From Cellvibrio sp. PSBB006 (lineage in GTDB: Bacteria; Pseudomonadota; Gammaproteobacteria; Pseudomonadales; Cellvibrionaceae), in NCBI RefSeq assembly GCF_002162135.1, contig NZ_CP021382.1, positions 930,001 to 994,000 of the forward strand: a stretch of 64,000 nt of DNA, written 5' to 3'. Under the pieces are notes generated by a model. It searched no databases. It had not been told where the DNA came from and saw only the letters and a list, made by a program, of their open reading frames with translations. The first letter of the stretch is position 1, and every line of letters begins with the position of its first letter. The translations under genes and the position numbers were made by a program. Below, in pieces: positions 7,990 to 16,017 of this stretch.

Positions 7990-8300
7990 TTGTCTTTGCT
8001 GAAGTACGCGGTCGCCTTTTTTAGAAATTCGTTCTCTTCTTTTAGATCCGAGATCTGCCGCTTCAGTTTGCGGATTTCTTCGCTCTCGTTCATAGAATAA
8101 TCCACCCCCTGGATGCTATTAAACTGCTTGTCGGACAATCGCTTGTATTGTCGACGCCAGTTATAGATTTGGCCGGGGTGAATTCCGAGTTCTTTCGCTA
8201 CCTCGGCAGCACTGGTATTGGGGTCGTCCGCACGGCGTACCGCTTCGCGCCGAAAATCTTCCGTATAGTGGTTGTACTTGTTTCTGGTTTTCTTTGTCAT
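7983..8300 (-). CDS. IS3-family transposase OrfA (HTH protein)
   Basis: A 105-residue DNA-binding half. The helix-turn-helix (EVAKELGIHPGQIYNWRRQY) is followed by a leucine-zipper-like coiled coil (IRKLKRQISDLKEENEFLKKA) that mediates oligomerisation in IS3-family OrfA proteins. It is intact and lies just inside the right terminal repeat. Together with orfB it makes a complete element. Confidence 0.92.
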   Translation of the reverse strand: MTKKTRNKYNHYTEDFRREAVRRADDPNTSAAEVAKELGIHPGQIYNWRRQYKRLSDKQFNSIQGVDYSMNESEEIRKLKRQISDLKEENEFLKKATAYFSKDKW

Positions 8301-8357
8301 TTTCTAGACCCTCGTTAGGTGGTAGTGAGGTGTCTACTTTTCTTGGGGAACTCGGAT

Positions 8358-8405
8358 GCCTAACGCCGCGTTCACCGGCTTGTCCGGTGCAACGCATTGT
8401 TATGC
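8358..8405 (-). other. attC recombination site 2
   Basis: A short site (48 bp) with GCCTAACGC and GTTATGC-type cores. The inner stem GCGTT-CACCGG pairs with CCGGTG-C-AACGC; the extra unpaired C is the kind of extrahelical base that sets strand choice in attC. It overlaps the stop of the DUF4062 gene and ends 7 bp from the IS. Confidence 0.85.
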
Positions 8406-9173
8406 ATTTTTCTTCAAAAATTCAGCCACTTCTAGCTCTTTAGACTTTGGGAAAATCCATCCCCGGAGACTTTTATTCCATCGACCTCCTAGTCCCTTCA
8501 ACTGCTCTTTAACCTCTTTTGTATCGCCTTTTACCAAGAACGACTTGACTTGACCGTCTTTCTCGTAGTCCTCCATGTAGACCCGTCCTTCTTTCATGAT
8601 CTTTTTGATGCTTGCAGCCTTATCTTTAGCCAACTGTTCTGATGGCTGGGGGATTGGCTGGTTATTCAACAGGCGATTCACGTTGATTGAAATTTGACTC
8701 GAAAGCTGCTCTTTAAAATCATTGATATCTCTGTAGCTACCCGTCAGGCCTATTTTCTGCATCTTCTTTTGAAAGGCTCTCAGGGATGACAGCTGATCAA
8801 CATCTAGGCTGCTAATGTCCACCTGTTGTGACGAGAAATAGAGCATTACCGGCCTTTGATTCTGAATAAACCACTCAATCTCTTCCACAGTTCCACTTTC
8901 ACTTACCCCCGTAGGAGATCCAAGTCTTGTCCAAAAAACTCCCACCAACATGTCGCAGCCATGAACTACCTGCTCATTGATGACGCCTTGCGCACGACCT
9001 CCAAGCAGTGGTGCAGAGTGTGTCTCCCAGCCACACGGCATAAGAACTACCTTCTGATTTTCGGCGTTTACCGCATTCCACCTCGCAATCACTTCAGCAA
9101 TTGCTTCGCGCTCTTTGCCGACGTCACCAGGGCTTGCAATCAAAACCTTGTAAACTTTTGCATCGAATGACAA
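8400..9173 (-). CDS. DUF4062 protein with GGRWN C-terminal domain
   Basis: A 257-residue protein. Residues 1-120 (VYKVLIASPGDVGKEREAIA, later MLVGVFWTRLGSPTGVSESG) match DUF4062, a TIR-related Rossmann-like domain often found in multidomain NTPase and defence proteins. The last 55 residues contain FLVKGDTKEVKEQLK followed by LGGRWNKSLRGWIFPKSK, a compact motif I have seen as a stand-alone C-terminal piece but cannot name. No membrane segment is present. It forms one cassette with the nuclease-like gene upstream and is closed by attC 2. A defence role is plausible but unproven. Confidence 0.72.
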   Translation of the reverse strand: MSFDAKVYKVLIASPGDVGKEREAIAEVIARWNAVNAENQKVVLMPCGWETHSAPLLGGRAQGVINEQVVHGCDMLVGVFWTRLGSPTGVSESGTVEEIEWFIQNQRPVMLYFSSQQVDISSLDVDQLSSLRAFQKKMQKIGLTGSYRDINDFKEQLSSQISINVNRLLNNQPIPQPSEQLAKDKAASIKKIMKEGRVYMEDYEKDGQVKSFLVKGDTKEVKEQLKGLGGRWNKSLRGWIFPKSKELEVAEFLKKNA

Positions 9174-9209
9174 TCGTGTTCTCCTTAATTTTCACTTGTG
9201 TTCGAGAAT

Positions 9210-9255
9210 TAACTTACCCTTCAATAGCGGTCTTTTCTGCTCGTTATAAGTTAGG
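9210..9255 (-). other. Possible degenerate attC between the nuclease and DUF4062 genes
   Basis: TAACTTA at 9210-9216 and TAAGTTA at 9247-9253 form a 7-bp inverted repeat, and CCTAACTT on the minus strand resembles an attC core. The core next to the gene is not a good match. If real, the two flanking genes were once separate cassettes. Confidence 0.3.
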
Positions 9256-9275
9256 TGGTCAAACCCTTTCCAACG

Positions 9276-10739
9276 TTATTCATCACCAAAATTTAACGGG
9301 ATAGTTTCCGTTACATATTTTCTTTTGCTCGCAGAATCTTTTGGAGTTGCATCGATCACTAGGATATCTGATGCAGGCTCACCGGCAGAGATCAATTCTG
9401 CTCTTGCGTCTCTTATGATTTTAAAGCTTGATTTATTGTCTCCGTAATCTATTACGACATATATACCAAACTCCGTCTTCGAGGCATTCTTATAAATCTC
9501 GAGCTGTTTTTTATATCCACTTACAACCTTGCCAGAGGACCGCTTCATTTCTACTAGAACCCGAGCGCAGTATCCTTTCGAGAACTTGAAGTCAATCGGG
9601 CCTCCACCCATGTTTGCTTCAGGAGAGATGTCTATATCATTAGCCTTACAGAAACAATCGGCCATTGCATAGTATATTAATTGAGCAGCTCTCTCTTTTT
9701 TAGGCTTGCCATCAACCCACAGTTCTTCCCATAAATTTCCGTTTTCAACATGGTGTTTAAACTGCTCAAGAGTTTCTAATACGAATTGTTTTAGATTTAC
9801 TGGATTGGCTTCAACTTCGTATTTTTGTTTAAGCCTAAAGTTATCCAATTCTTCTGAGAAAATTCGTTTTAATGCATAGTATCCCAGTGCATCCAAGTTT
9901 GGGTCATAGCCAGTGGCACTGCTTTTTATTGCCTCAAGGAACTCTGCAAAACTATTTGCTGATTCTAAAGCGGCTGATCTAAGGGCTTCCTTTTTTTCCT
10001 TGACTGTGGGCTCAGTAATCCCTCCTAAGAAGACACTCACTCTTTCCCTAAGAGATTTATTCTCCATAACAGCACGGCTTATATCTGACCAGTCATTAGC
10101 TATCGGGAGATCTCGGACAATATCCTTAGGGATAAGAACGATAAAAGAGCTTTTTGTATCGATCTCATACTTTGGTAGCTTATGTTCATAATCAAAGTCG
10201 AACATTGGTATGTTCGCAGTTTCACAGAAGCGCTGGGTGATCTCAATCAGTTGCTCCATAATCACCCTTGTCGTGAAATCGCTTATAGTATCGGGTCCAA
10301 CTCCTTCTTCAAAGAAACCCATAAGGGATATCATCTCAGGGTCTTTCGAACCTAACTCAATTATTTCTTTTACTGTCCTAATGATCTGATCTCGTATCTC
10401 CTCAGGCCTCGAACTTCCTGACCGGTCGCTGCCACCAAATCCAAGCCCATTTTCAGGGGGCTCCCTGAGATCTAATAGTTTCTGAGCTCCTTTCCATGCA
10501 GGATCGCCCTCTTTTTTAGAAATAATTAACAGCCGGATAAATTTTGAGAAGTGATCTTTGAATGTTTCTAGGGCGTCATTAGATATGATTTCATTTGATG
10601 ATTTCTCGAGAAGAACCGGGTCAATGAATAGTTGTGTGTCGACGTTTAAGAAGGGATCTATCAAACCATGCTCATCTAGTACTTGAGGGTCAACACCAAA
10701 ATAGCTTGAAAAAAGTATTGGCTCTTGTATTTTTGCCAT
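9276..10739 (-). CDS. PD-(D/E)XK nuclease-like protein of a probable defence type
   Basis: A 487-residue protein with an unassigned all-helical N-terminal region. The C-terminus carries the spacing of a PD-(D/E)XK nuclease: a helix with Glu near 349, GGGPIDFKF with Asp 383, VLVEMKRS with Glu 397 and Lys 399, then a helix with Gln 412 and a following strand (FGIYVVIDYGD). The fold is shared by restriction enzymes and many phage-defence nucleases. No helicase or methyltransferase is nearby. It is the first gene of the cassette that also holds the DUF4062 gene. DNA cleavage is inferred from motif geometry, not from close homology. Confidence 0.65.
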   Translation of the reverse strand: MAKIQEPILFSSYFGVDPQVLDEHGLIDPFLNVDTQLFIDPVLLEKSSNEIISNDALETFKDHFSKFIRLLIISKKEGDPAWKGAQKLLDLREPPENGLGFGGSDRSGSSRPEEIRDQIIRTVKEIIELGSKDPEMISLMGFFEEGVGPDTISDFTTRVIMEQLIEITQRFCETANIPMFDFDYEHKLPKYEIDTKSSFIVLIPKDIVRDLPIANDWSDISRAVMENKSLRERVSVFLGGITEPTVKEKKEALRSAALESANSFAEFLEAIKSSATGYDPNLDALGYYALKRIFSEELDNFRLKQKYEVEANPVNLKQFVLETLEQFKHHVENGNLWEELWVDGKPKKERAAQLIYYAMADCFCKANDIDISPEANMGGGPIDFKFSKGYCARVLVEMKRSSGKVVSGYKKQLEIYKNASKTEFGIYVVIDYGDNKSSFKIIRDARAELISAGEPASDILVIDATPKDSASKRKYVTETIPLNFGDE

Positions 10740-10780
10740 CTAGATATCCCTTTCCCGTTTATTGTTGACTATCTGAAAAC

Positions 10781-10864
10781 CTATAACGCCGCCAACACGC
10801 GCAGCTTTGTAGTGGAGGCGGAGCCGCAACGGAAAAGCTGTCGCAGTGCTTGGCATTGTTATGC
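10781..10864 (-). other. attC recombination site 3
   Basis: A site of about 84 bp with TATAACGCC and GTTATGC cores. Inner stems pair GCCAA with TTGGC and CAGCTTT with AAAGCTG, with short bulges between. It overlaps the kinase stop codon and directly precedes the nuclease cassette. Confidence 0.85.
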
Positions 10865-11905
10865 TTTTCCAGTGACAAACTTCTGAAGAACACGATAGGC
10901 CTCCCTCATTGCTTGCTTTTCGTTCAGCCCCGATTTGCACATTGATGTGTCTCTCCGAAGAGCTTTACCTGTTCCCGCCTTCCTGACTTCTAGCTCCCAT
11001 TCGCCGTTAGCTGCTTGTTTACGAGAAACCTCAAGATCTCGTTTACCGTCGCTTCCCGTCCATCGCTTTCCTTGTGCGAAATTCCGCTCCTTCCAATCCA
11101 TCGCTATGGGAACAGCCTCAAGAGCGCGTCGAAATTCTTCGGCGGATTGGTACCGTTTGTCAGGATCTACTTCCATCGCCTTGTTTATAACTTTCTTTAC
11201 GGATGCCGGAACGAACCCCCGGTAGAGTTTCCGGTCAGGATACTCGCCCGCTCGGGCACGACGAACAGCTTCCATTGGCTTCAGCACGGGCAGGTAGCTG
11301 TCGCCGTTAACCAAACGGTACATAGTTACTCCAGACGCATAAACATCTGCCAGTTGGTCATGCTCGGAAAATGTTGATACTTCTGGTGCTAGGTGAAGAA
11401 GGTATTGATACCCCTTCACTGCTGAAAGGTCCAGCCCCTTTAGGTTGGGCAACGCTAGCCCGAAATCAGATAATTTCCCTTCGCCATTGTTGCCAACCAG
11501 GATGTTTGCCGGTTTAATGTCACGGTGAACTATCCCATTTTCATGCGCGTACTCGAGCCCACGTAGTACATCACACATAACTCTTTTGGCGCGCCGCAAT
11601 GGAACATAAGCGCCTTTTGCCTCGTCCTCCAAACTTCCGTTAACGAGATACTCCATCGATACGTATATGCGTCCGTCATCAAGCTTTCCGGTTGCATTCA
11701 CTTTCACGATGTTAGGGTGTTCCGCAGCCTTGAGAGTTTGCGCCTCTTGGTAGAAATTATTTTTGTTTATTACTTTGTCAGGTGGGATGCACTTTAGAGC
11801 GCATTCGGCGTTTAGGCCTAAATCGATAGCATGCCAGACTTCACCAAAATGCCCCGCCCCCAATCGTGTTTGAAAGTCAAATCCGGCAGACATGTCTACA
11901 AGCAA
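10859..11905 (-). CDS. Serine/threonine protein kinase
   Basis: A 348-residue eukaryotic-type kinase. Visible motifs: glycine loop LGAGHFGEVW, the ATP-anchoring Lys in CALKCI, catalytic loop HRDIKPANI, metal-binding DFGLAL, APE in LAPEVS, and the subdomain XI Arg in PDKRYQSAEEF. All catalytic residues are present, so it should be active. The final 75 residues (from about 272) form an extra domain with KRDLEVSRK and GEWELEVRK that I cannot assign. There is no membrane segment, unlike PASTA kinases. It overlaps the RNase H-like gene by 10 bp inside one cassette, so the two probably act together. Confidence 0.9.
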   Translation of the reverse strand: MLVDMSAGFDFQTRLGAGHFGEVWHAIDLGLNAECALKCIPPDKVINKNNFYQEAQTLKAAEHPNIVKVNATGKLDDGRIYVSMEYLVNGSLEDEAKGAYVPLRRAKRVMCDVLRGLEYAHENGIVHRDIKPANILVGNNGEGKLSDFGLALPNLKGLDLSAVKGYQYLLHLAPEVSTFSEHDQLADVYASGVTMYRLVNGDSYLPVLKPMEAVRRARAGEYPDRKLYRGFVPASVKKVINKAMEVDPDKRYQSAEEFRRALEAVPIAMDWKERNFAQGKRWTGSDGKRDLEVSRKQAANGEWELEVRKAGTGKALRRDTSMCKSGLNEKQAMREAYRVLQKFVTGKA

Positions 11906-12354
11906 CTCCAGGCAACCACTATTGCCTCAAATTCTTTATCTGATTTCTTATCCAAACCGTCGATTTTTGAATAATCTAAGTCTTCGACAAGAGCTTTAGC
12001 TTTACCCCTTAATCCTAAATCTTTCGCAATTGTCGGTTTTACCTTCCGTACCACATTGTCGTGGCCTAATATTGCCGCTGATAGGGAAACCATTGCTTCT
12101 AGCTCAACCCTGTCGGCGTAGGACTTTCCCTTCGTTGCCATGGGCTCTGCTCCCTTTATTGCCCATCCACTTATTTCGTGCTTGCGATTTAACGTCTGCA
12201 GCTCGTCAAACTGCCACTTCAGCTTTTCCGGCTGAGAGTAATTTGCAGGCATGGAAACCGTATTCACTTCCAGTACATCGGGATTCTCACCACTTCCGGA
12301 TAACACCGCGTAGCTAAAATCTGCAGTACTACAGCGAACTCCTAAAATTTTCAT
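11896..12354 (-). CDS. RNase H/RuvC-like fold protein coupled to the kinase
   Basis: A 152-residue protein. The N-terminal strand-turn (MKILGVRCSTADFSYAVLSG), the central helix (VELEAMVSLSAAILG), the KPTIAKDLGLRGKAK loop and the terminal DKEFEAIVVAWSCL follow the order of RuvC-like RNase H folds such as DUF3010. The first catalytic Asp expected after strand one is not at the usual place, so catalysis is doubtful. It starts 16 bp after attC 4 in the reading direction and overlaps the kinase gene, making a two-gene cassette. It could be the kinase substrate or regulator. Confidence 0.55.
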   Translation of the reverse strand: MKILGVRCSTADFSYAVLSGSGENPDVLEVNTVSMPANYSQPEKLKWQFDELQTLNRKHEISGWAIKGAEPMATKGKSYADRVELEAMVSLSAAILGHDNVVRKVKPTIAKDLGLRGKAKALVEDLDYSKIDGLDKKSDKEFEAIVVAWSCL

Positions 12355-12369
12355 TTTCTCTCCTTTCTT

Positions 12370-12470
12370 GCATAACGCACTTGTTCAGCGGCAGCCTGCG
12401 GCGAAGCCGCGTCTAGGCTGTCCGATGGAGGCACCGAAGGTGCCGGAATGTACTGCAACAGATTGTTAGG
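12370..12470 (-). other. attC recombination site 4
   Basis: About 101 bp bounded by GCATAACGC and GTTAGG cores. It contains CAGCGGCAGCC against GGCTGTCCGATGG arms and an inner GCACC/GGTGC hairpin. It lies 8 bp past the stop of the lipoprotein gene. Confidence 0.82.
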
Positions 12471-12478
12471 AATTGATG

Positions 12479-13042
12479 TTACTCCGTTTTCACTTTCAAT
12501 TTTATCACGCCAACGGTTTCTCTATACTCGGGGTGGCTGCCTTCTATGTTAAAGGCTGAAAGCCCCCCGAGTTCTGACTCTGAAAGTGGCAGTTCCTTGC
12601 CCGAGTAGTTGTATATCTTGAATCGACCATCGTGCGTTTGAACTGCATAATATTCTGTATCGTTTTCCGAAAAGCGGACAAACAAGAACGGCGCCGGTGG
12701 TCTTTTAGGGAAGCCGCCTAGCGGAGGCAATAACCAAAACGTCATGTGGTACACACGCTCTCCAAGGTCTGCTTCGAAATTTCCGTCTTGGTCGGTTGTA
12801 ACTTTGAACCGGTGGTCCGTATGGCCAAAATCCTCCGGGCTATTCATTACTAAGTCCAAACCACCTAGGCCGTAGGCGGCGGGGAGCATAAATTCGATCT
12901 CCTCGTTTGGAATGGGATTGTCCGAGTCCGATACCAAAGAACCTTGAATTTTGAGGCTTCCTATTGCGCTGCCTGGTGCAGCGCATCCATTCAGAACAAG
13001 AAGCGCTAGCAGCAAACCTATGCATATAGACCTTCGGTTCAT
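12479..13042 (-). CDS. Putative lipoprotein of unknown function
   Basis: I start this gene at the ATG at 13042, giving 187 residues; the frame is open to 13108. The N-terminus MNRRSICIGLLLALLVLNGC is a clear lipoprotein signal with lipobox LNGC. The mature part holds a transthyretin-like beta pattern (IQGSLVSDSDNPIPNEEIEF, then DQDGNFEADLGERVYHMTF), as in carboxypeptidase regulatory-like domains. It is the first recognisable cassette of the array, closed by attC 4. Function is unknown. Confidence 0.68.
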   Translation of the reverse strand: MNRRSICIGLLLALLVLNGCAAPGSAIGSLKIQGSLVSDSDNPIPNEEIEFMLPAAYGLGGLDLVMNSPEDFGHTDHRFKVTTDQDGNFEADLGERVYHMTFWLLPPLGGFPKRPPAPFLFVRFSENDTEYYAVQTHDGRFKIYNYSGKELPLSESELGGLSAFNIEGSHPEYRETVGVIKLKVKTE

Positions 13043-13388
13043 AGTAGTCCTAACATTTAAATCGTAGCCTCGAAGGCCGTTTCCCAGAGCCTCATATCCC
13101 GACTCCACTTTTCCCCAAAATTAAGCCGAAACCCTTGAAGCGTCAAGGCTGGAGAGAAGTTATGCCAGAATCTGACTACCCACAAAACAATCACCGAGGC
13201 TCATATTAACTTTCCCACGGTCAGCTCTAAAACATTGATATCAAACAATTTACGGAGGTTTCTTACCGCCAACTCCAGATATAAGCCCCGGAGGCCATTT
13301 GCTCCGCGCCTCATATTCCCGAAGCCATAATTGAACAAACCTAGGTTGAAAGCCCCTATTCGTCAAGGTTTCGGGGGCGGTCCCCATT
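13043..13388. other. Gene-free spacer with diverged direct repeats
   Basis: No gene is visible. Two stretches, about 13066-13145 and 13287-13372, resemble each other (AGGCC-TTT, CCTCATAT, CGTCAAGG in the same order). CCTTGA-AGCG-TCAAGG near 13132-13147 is a perfect small hairpin. This is the boundary between the cassette array and secDF. No integrase gene or convincing attI site is visible here. Confidence 0.4.
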
Positions 13389-13418
13389 AAAAAAGCCACC
13401 GGCTAAGGTGGCTTTTTT
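13389..13418 (-). terminator. Intrinsic terminator after secDF
   Basis: Perfect 12-bp arms AAAAAAGCCACC and GGTGGCTTTTTT around a 6-nt loop, 8 bp beyond the secDF stop. The A/T tails on both sides make it usable in both directions, which would insulate secDF from the cassette array. Confidence 0.92.
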
Positions 13419-13425
13419 ATGACGA

Positions 13426-15951
13426 TTACGGCAGTTCGTCTACCATTGCGCGCCGTTGCTCGGCGTCGGGTCTTAGTTGGCTGAGGCCTTTGCGCAGGCG
13501 GCGTTGGCCCATCCAGTAGACGATGGGCGCGGCAATGAAGACGGAGGAGCTGGTGCCGATGACGATGCCGAATAGCATGGGCAGTGCGAAGCTTGCTACG
13601 GCGCTGCCGCCGGCGATGGCCATGGGGAGGAGTGCAAGGAAAGTGGTGACCGAGGTGAACACGGTGCGTGTTAGTGTGGAGGTGATGCTTTCATTTAACA
13701 ATTGCGCGAGGGGTTTGTCGGGTGTGATGCGCAGGTTTTCGCGGATGCGGTCAAACACCACGACTTTGTCGTTAACCGAGTAACCGATCAATGCCAATAA
13801 GGCGGCGACGGCGGTTAAATTAAATTCAACGCCGGCGAGCACAAAAAAGCCGATGGTTTTGGTTAAATCCAATGCGAGTGTGAGTGTTGCGCCGATGGCG
13901 AAGTGTGATTCAAACCGGAACCATAAATAGGCGAGCATGCCGCCGCCGGCTAATAAAATGGCCAGGATGGTGGCATCGGTAAAGTCACCGCTAACACGCG
14001 GCCCAACAATTTCAGTGCGCGGAAATTTTGCGTCAGGCGAAACTTCCAGTACAGCAGCTTTTACGCCTTCTACCATTGCGCCGCTGGCGACGGCGGCGGC
14101 ATCTTGCATGGGCAGGCGCATCAGGTAAGTATCTTTTGCACCAAATTCCTGGATGGCAACTTGCGGGAAGCTGTGTTGCAGTAAGCCGTCGCGCAGGGTT
14201 TCCACCGATGTATCGGGTGCTTGTACTTCGATAACGCTGCCGCCGCTAAAATCAATGCCATATTCCAAACCGGGTTTAACAAAGAGCGCGATAGCTGCCA
14301 GGGATAAAATCGCCGATGCGGTGATGCCAATAAAACGACCGCGCATAAAATTAATGGTGGTGTTACTGATGCGGTCCAGCGCTTTGATGCCGGAAATGTG
14401 CAGTTGCTCGCGGCCCAACCGGTTCACGCGCCATTCCATAATCAACCGCGTTACCGAAATCGCGGTAAACATGGACACAATCAAACCCACGGCCATAGCC
14501 ACCGCAAAGCCGCGCACGGGCCCGCTGCCGAATAAGAATAATAAACTGATGGCAATGAGCGAGGTAATGTTGGAATCCAGGATGGTGCCGTAAGCTCGCC
14601 GGAAACCGGCATCCAGTGCGCCGCGTGCGTTTTGTCCGCGTTGGGTTTCTTCGCGGATGCGTTCATTTATCAGGATATTGGCGTCGACGGCCATACCGAT
14701 ACTTAAAATAAATCCGGCGATACCCGGTAGCGTTAAGGTTGCGCCGAGCAAACTCAACACACCAAAGGCTAAACCAATATTGATGGCCAAACCGAAACAG
14801 GCGATCAAACCCCAACGCCCGTAGATGCCAACCATAAAGGCCAGCACCAATAGCGCACCGATCACACCGGTGGTGAGCCCCATCGAGATAGCATCGCTGC
14901 CGAGGTCGGGGCCGACGGTGCGTTCTTCAATCACATGCAAGGGCGCGGGTAATGCACCGGCGCGCAAGAGTAAGGCAAGGTCGTGGGCTTCGGCACTGGT
15001 GAAGGCGCCGCTGATTTCACCGCTGCCGCCGGTAATGGCACTGCGAATAACGGGAGCAGTAATCACACGGTCATCCAACACAATGGCCAGCGCACGCCCG
15101 ATATTATTTTCGGTCATGTCGCCAAAGCGACGCGCGCCTTCTTTGTCCAAACGAAAATTGACGACCGGTTCACCGGTGTCCAGGTGAAACCCCAAACTCG
15201 CATCGCTGACGTGTTTGCCTTCTAGCGCAATACGTTCTTCCAGTTGATAGCGCTCACTGGGTAACTGGCCCGGCAGGGTAATCACTTTAGTGTGCAAGCG
15301 GGATTTTTCATTGGCGGCCCAATGAAAGGTCATGCGCGCGGTGGTGCCCAATAAATCGCGGATGTGTTGCGGATCATCCACACCGGGCAATTGCACCAGG
15401 ATGCTGTCTGCCCCCTGGCGAGTAATGATGGGATCAACCAGACCCGTTTCATTCAGGCGACGACGCACGACTTCCAGGCTGCGATCGACCGCATCTTTGG
15501 TGAGGTTGCGCTGATGCAATTCAGTAGTTTGAATCGTCAATATGCCCTGCTCTTCCGTGATTTCATACACCGGTGCCGTACCGCCATCCTGTTTAATCAG
15601 CACGCGCGCCATGCGCGCTACATCGGGCATTTGCTTCGTATCAAGAATATTGATCTTGATACTGTCGGCGGTGACTATCGGCGTGTTGTAAAGAATGCGC
15701 GCGGTGCGCAGTTCGCCGGTGAGGCGATCAGCTAATTGTTGGTTGTCGGTCTTTAATAAATCGCTGGTGTCCACTTCCATCAACAGGTGTGAACCACCGC
15801 GTAAATCCAGGCCGAGCGTGATTTGATTTTGCGCGTACCAGTCGGGCAATTTCTGGAGAATATTGTCCGGTAGCGTGTTGGGTAATGCACTTAATAAGCC
15901 AAACAAAATAATCAGGCTGTAAACAACAGCCCGGGAAGCCAGGGTTTTCAT
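13426..15951 (-). CDS. secDF: Protein translocase SecDF (fused SecD and SecF)
   Basis: Inner-membrane RND-type protein that uses the proton gradient to help pull exported proteins through SecYEG. At 841 residues it joins SecD (LGLDLRGGSHLLMEVD, P1 domain, then LLRAGALPAPLHVIEERTVGPDLG and GMAVDANILINERIRE) to SecF (from about residue 540, with FSGGSVIEVQ and GYSVNDKVVVFDRIRENLR). Most gammaproteobacteria encode separate secD and secF next to yajC and tgt; neither neighbour is here, so this may be a second, fused version. It starts 66 bp downstream of a small secreted protein on the same strand and ends at a strong terminator. Confidence 0.94.
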   Translation of the reverse strand: MKTLASRAVVYSLIILFGLLSALPNTLPDNILQKLPDWYAQNQITLGLDLRGGSHLLMEVDTSDLLKTDNQQLADRLTGELRTARILYNTPIVTADSIKINILDTKQMPDVARMARVLIKQDGGTAPVYEITEEQGILTIQTTELHQRNLTKDAVDRSLEVVRRRLNETGLVDPIITRQGADSILVQLPGVDDPQHIRDLLGTTARMTFHWAANEKSRLHTKVITLPGQLPSERYQLEERIALEGKHVSDASLGFHLDTGEPVVNFRLDKEGARRFGDMTENNIGRALAIVLDDRVITAPVIRSAITGGSGEISGAFTSAEAHDLALLLRAGALPAPLHVIEERTVGPDLGSDAISMGLTTGVIGALLVLAFMVGIYGRWGLIACFGLAINIGLAFGVLSLLGATLTLPGIAGFILSIGMAVDANILINERIREETQRGQNARGALDAGFRRAYGTILDSNITSLIAISLLFLFGSGPVRGFAVAMAVGLIVSMFTAISVTRLIMEWRVNRLGREQLHISGIKALDRISNTTINFMRGRFIGITASAILSLAAIALFVKPGLEYGIDFSGGSVIEVQAPDTSVETLRDGLLQHSFPQVAIQEFGAKDTYLMRLPMQDAAAVASGAMVEGVKAAVLEVSPDAKFPRTEIVGPRVSGDFTDATILAILLAGGGMLAYLWFRFESHFAIGATLTLALDLTKTIGFFVLAGVEFNLTAVAALLALIGYSVNDKVVVFDRIRENLRITPDKPLAQLLNESITSTLTRTVFTSVTTFLALLPMAIAGGSAVASFALPMLFGIVIGTSSSVFIAAPIVYWMGQRRLRKGLSQLRPDAEQRRAMVDELP

Positions 15952-16017
15952 GGGTAATCCTCAACGAAGCCTTCGCCGTGCGAAAGCAAACAAGTGTTAT
16001 GTTTTTTTCAGAAGGGA

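Larger units (their letters stand above)
7092..8350 (-). mobile_element. IS3-family insertion sequence
   Basis: About 1.26 kb with two overlapping transposase frames. The ends form imperfect terminal inverted repeats: TTCCCCACCAAAAGTAGACAC on the left matches TTCCCCAAGAAAAGTAGACAC, the complement of the right end. A clear target duplication is not visible. The element lies between an attC (8358) and the gene at 6505, 24 bp from that gene's start. Confidence 0.9.

Noticed and set aside
8311..8320. Extra attC-like GTTAGGT inside the IS right end
   Set aside because: It lies inside the IS, lacks a pairing partner, and is explained by chance.
12030..12317. Plus-strand frame opposite the RNase H-like gene
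   Set aside because: The minus-strand pair is bounded by attC sites and has recognisable folds; the opposite frame has neither.
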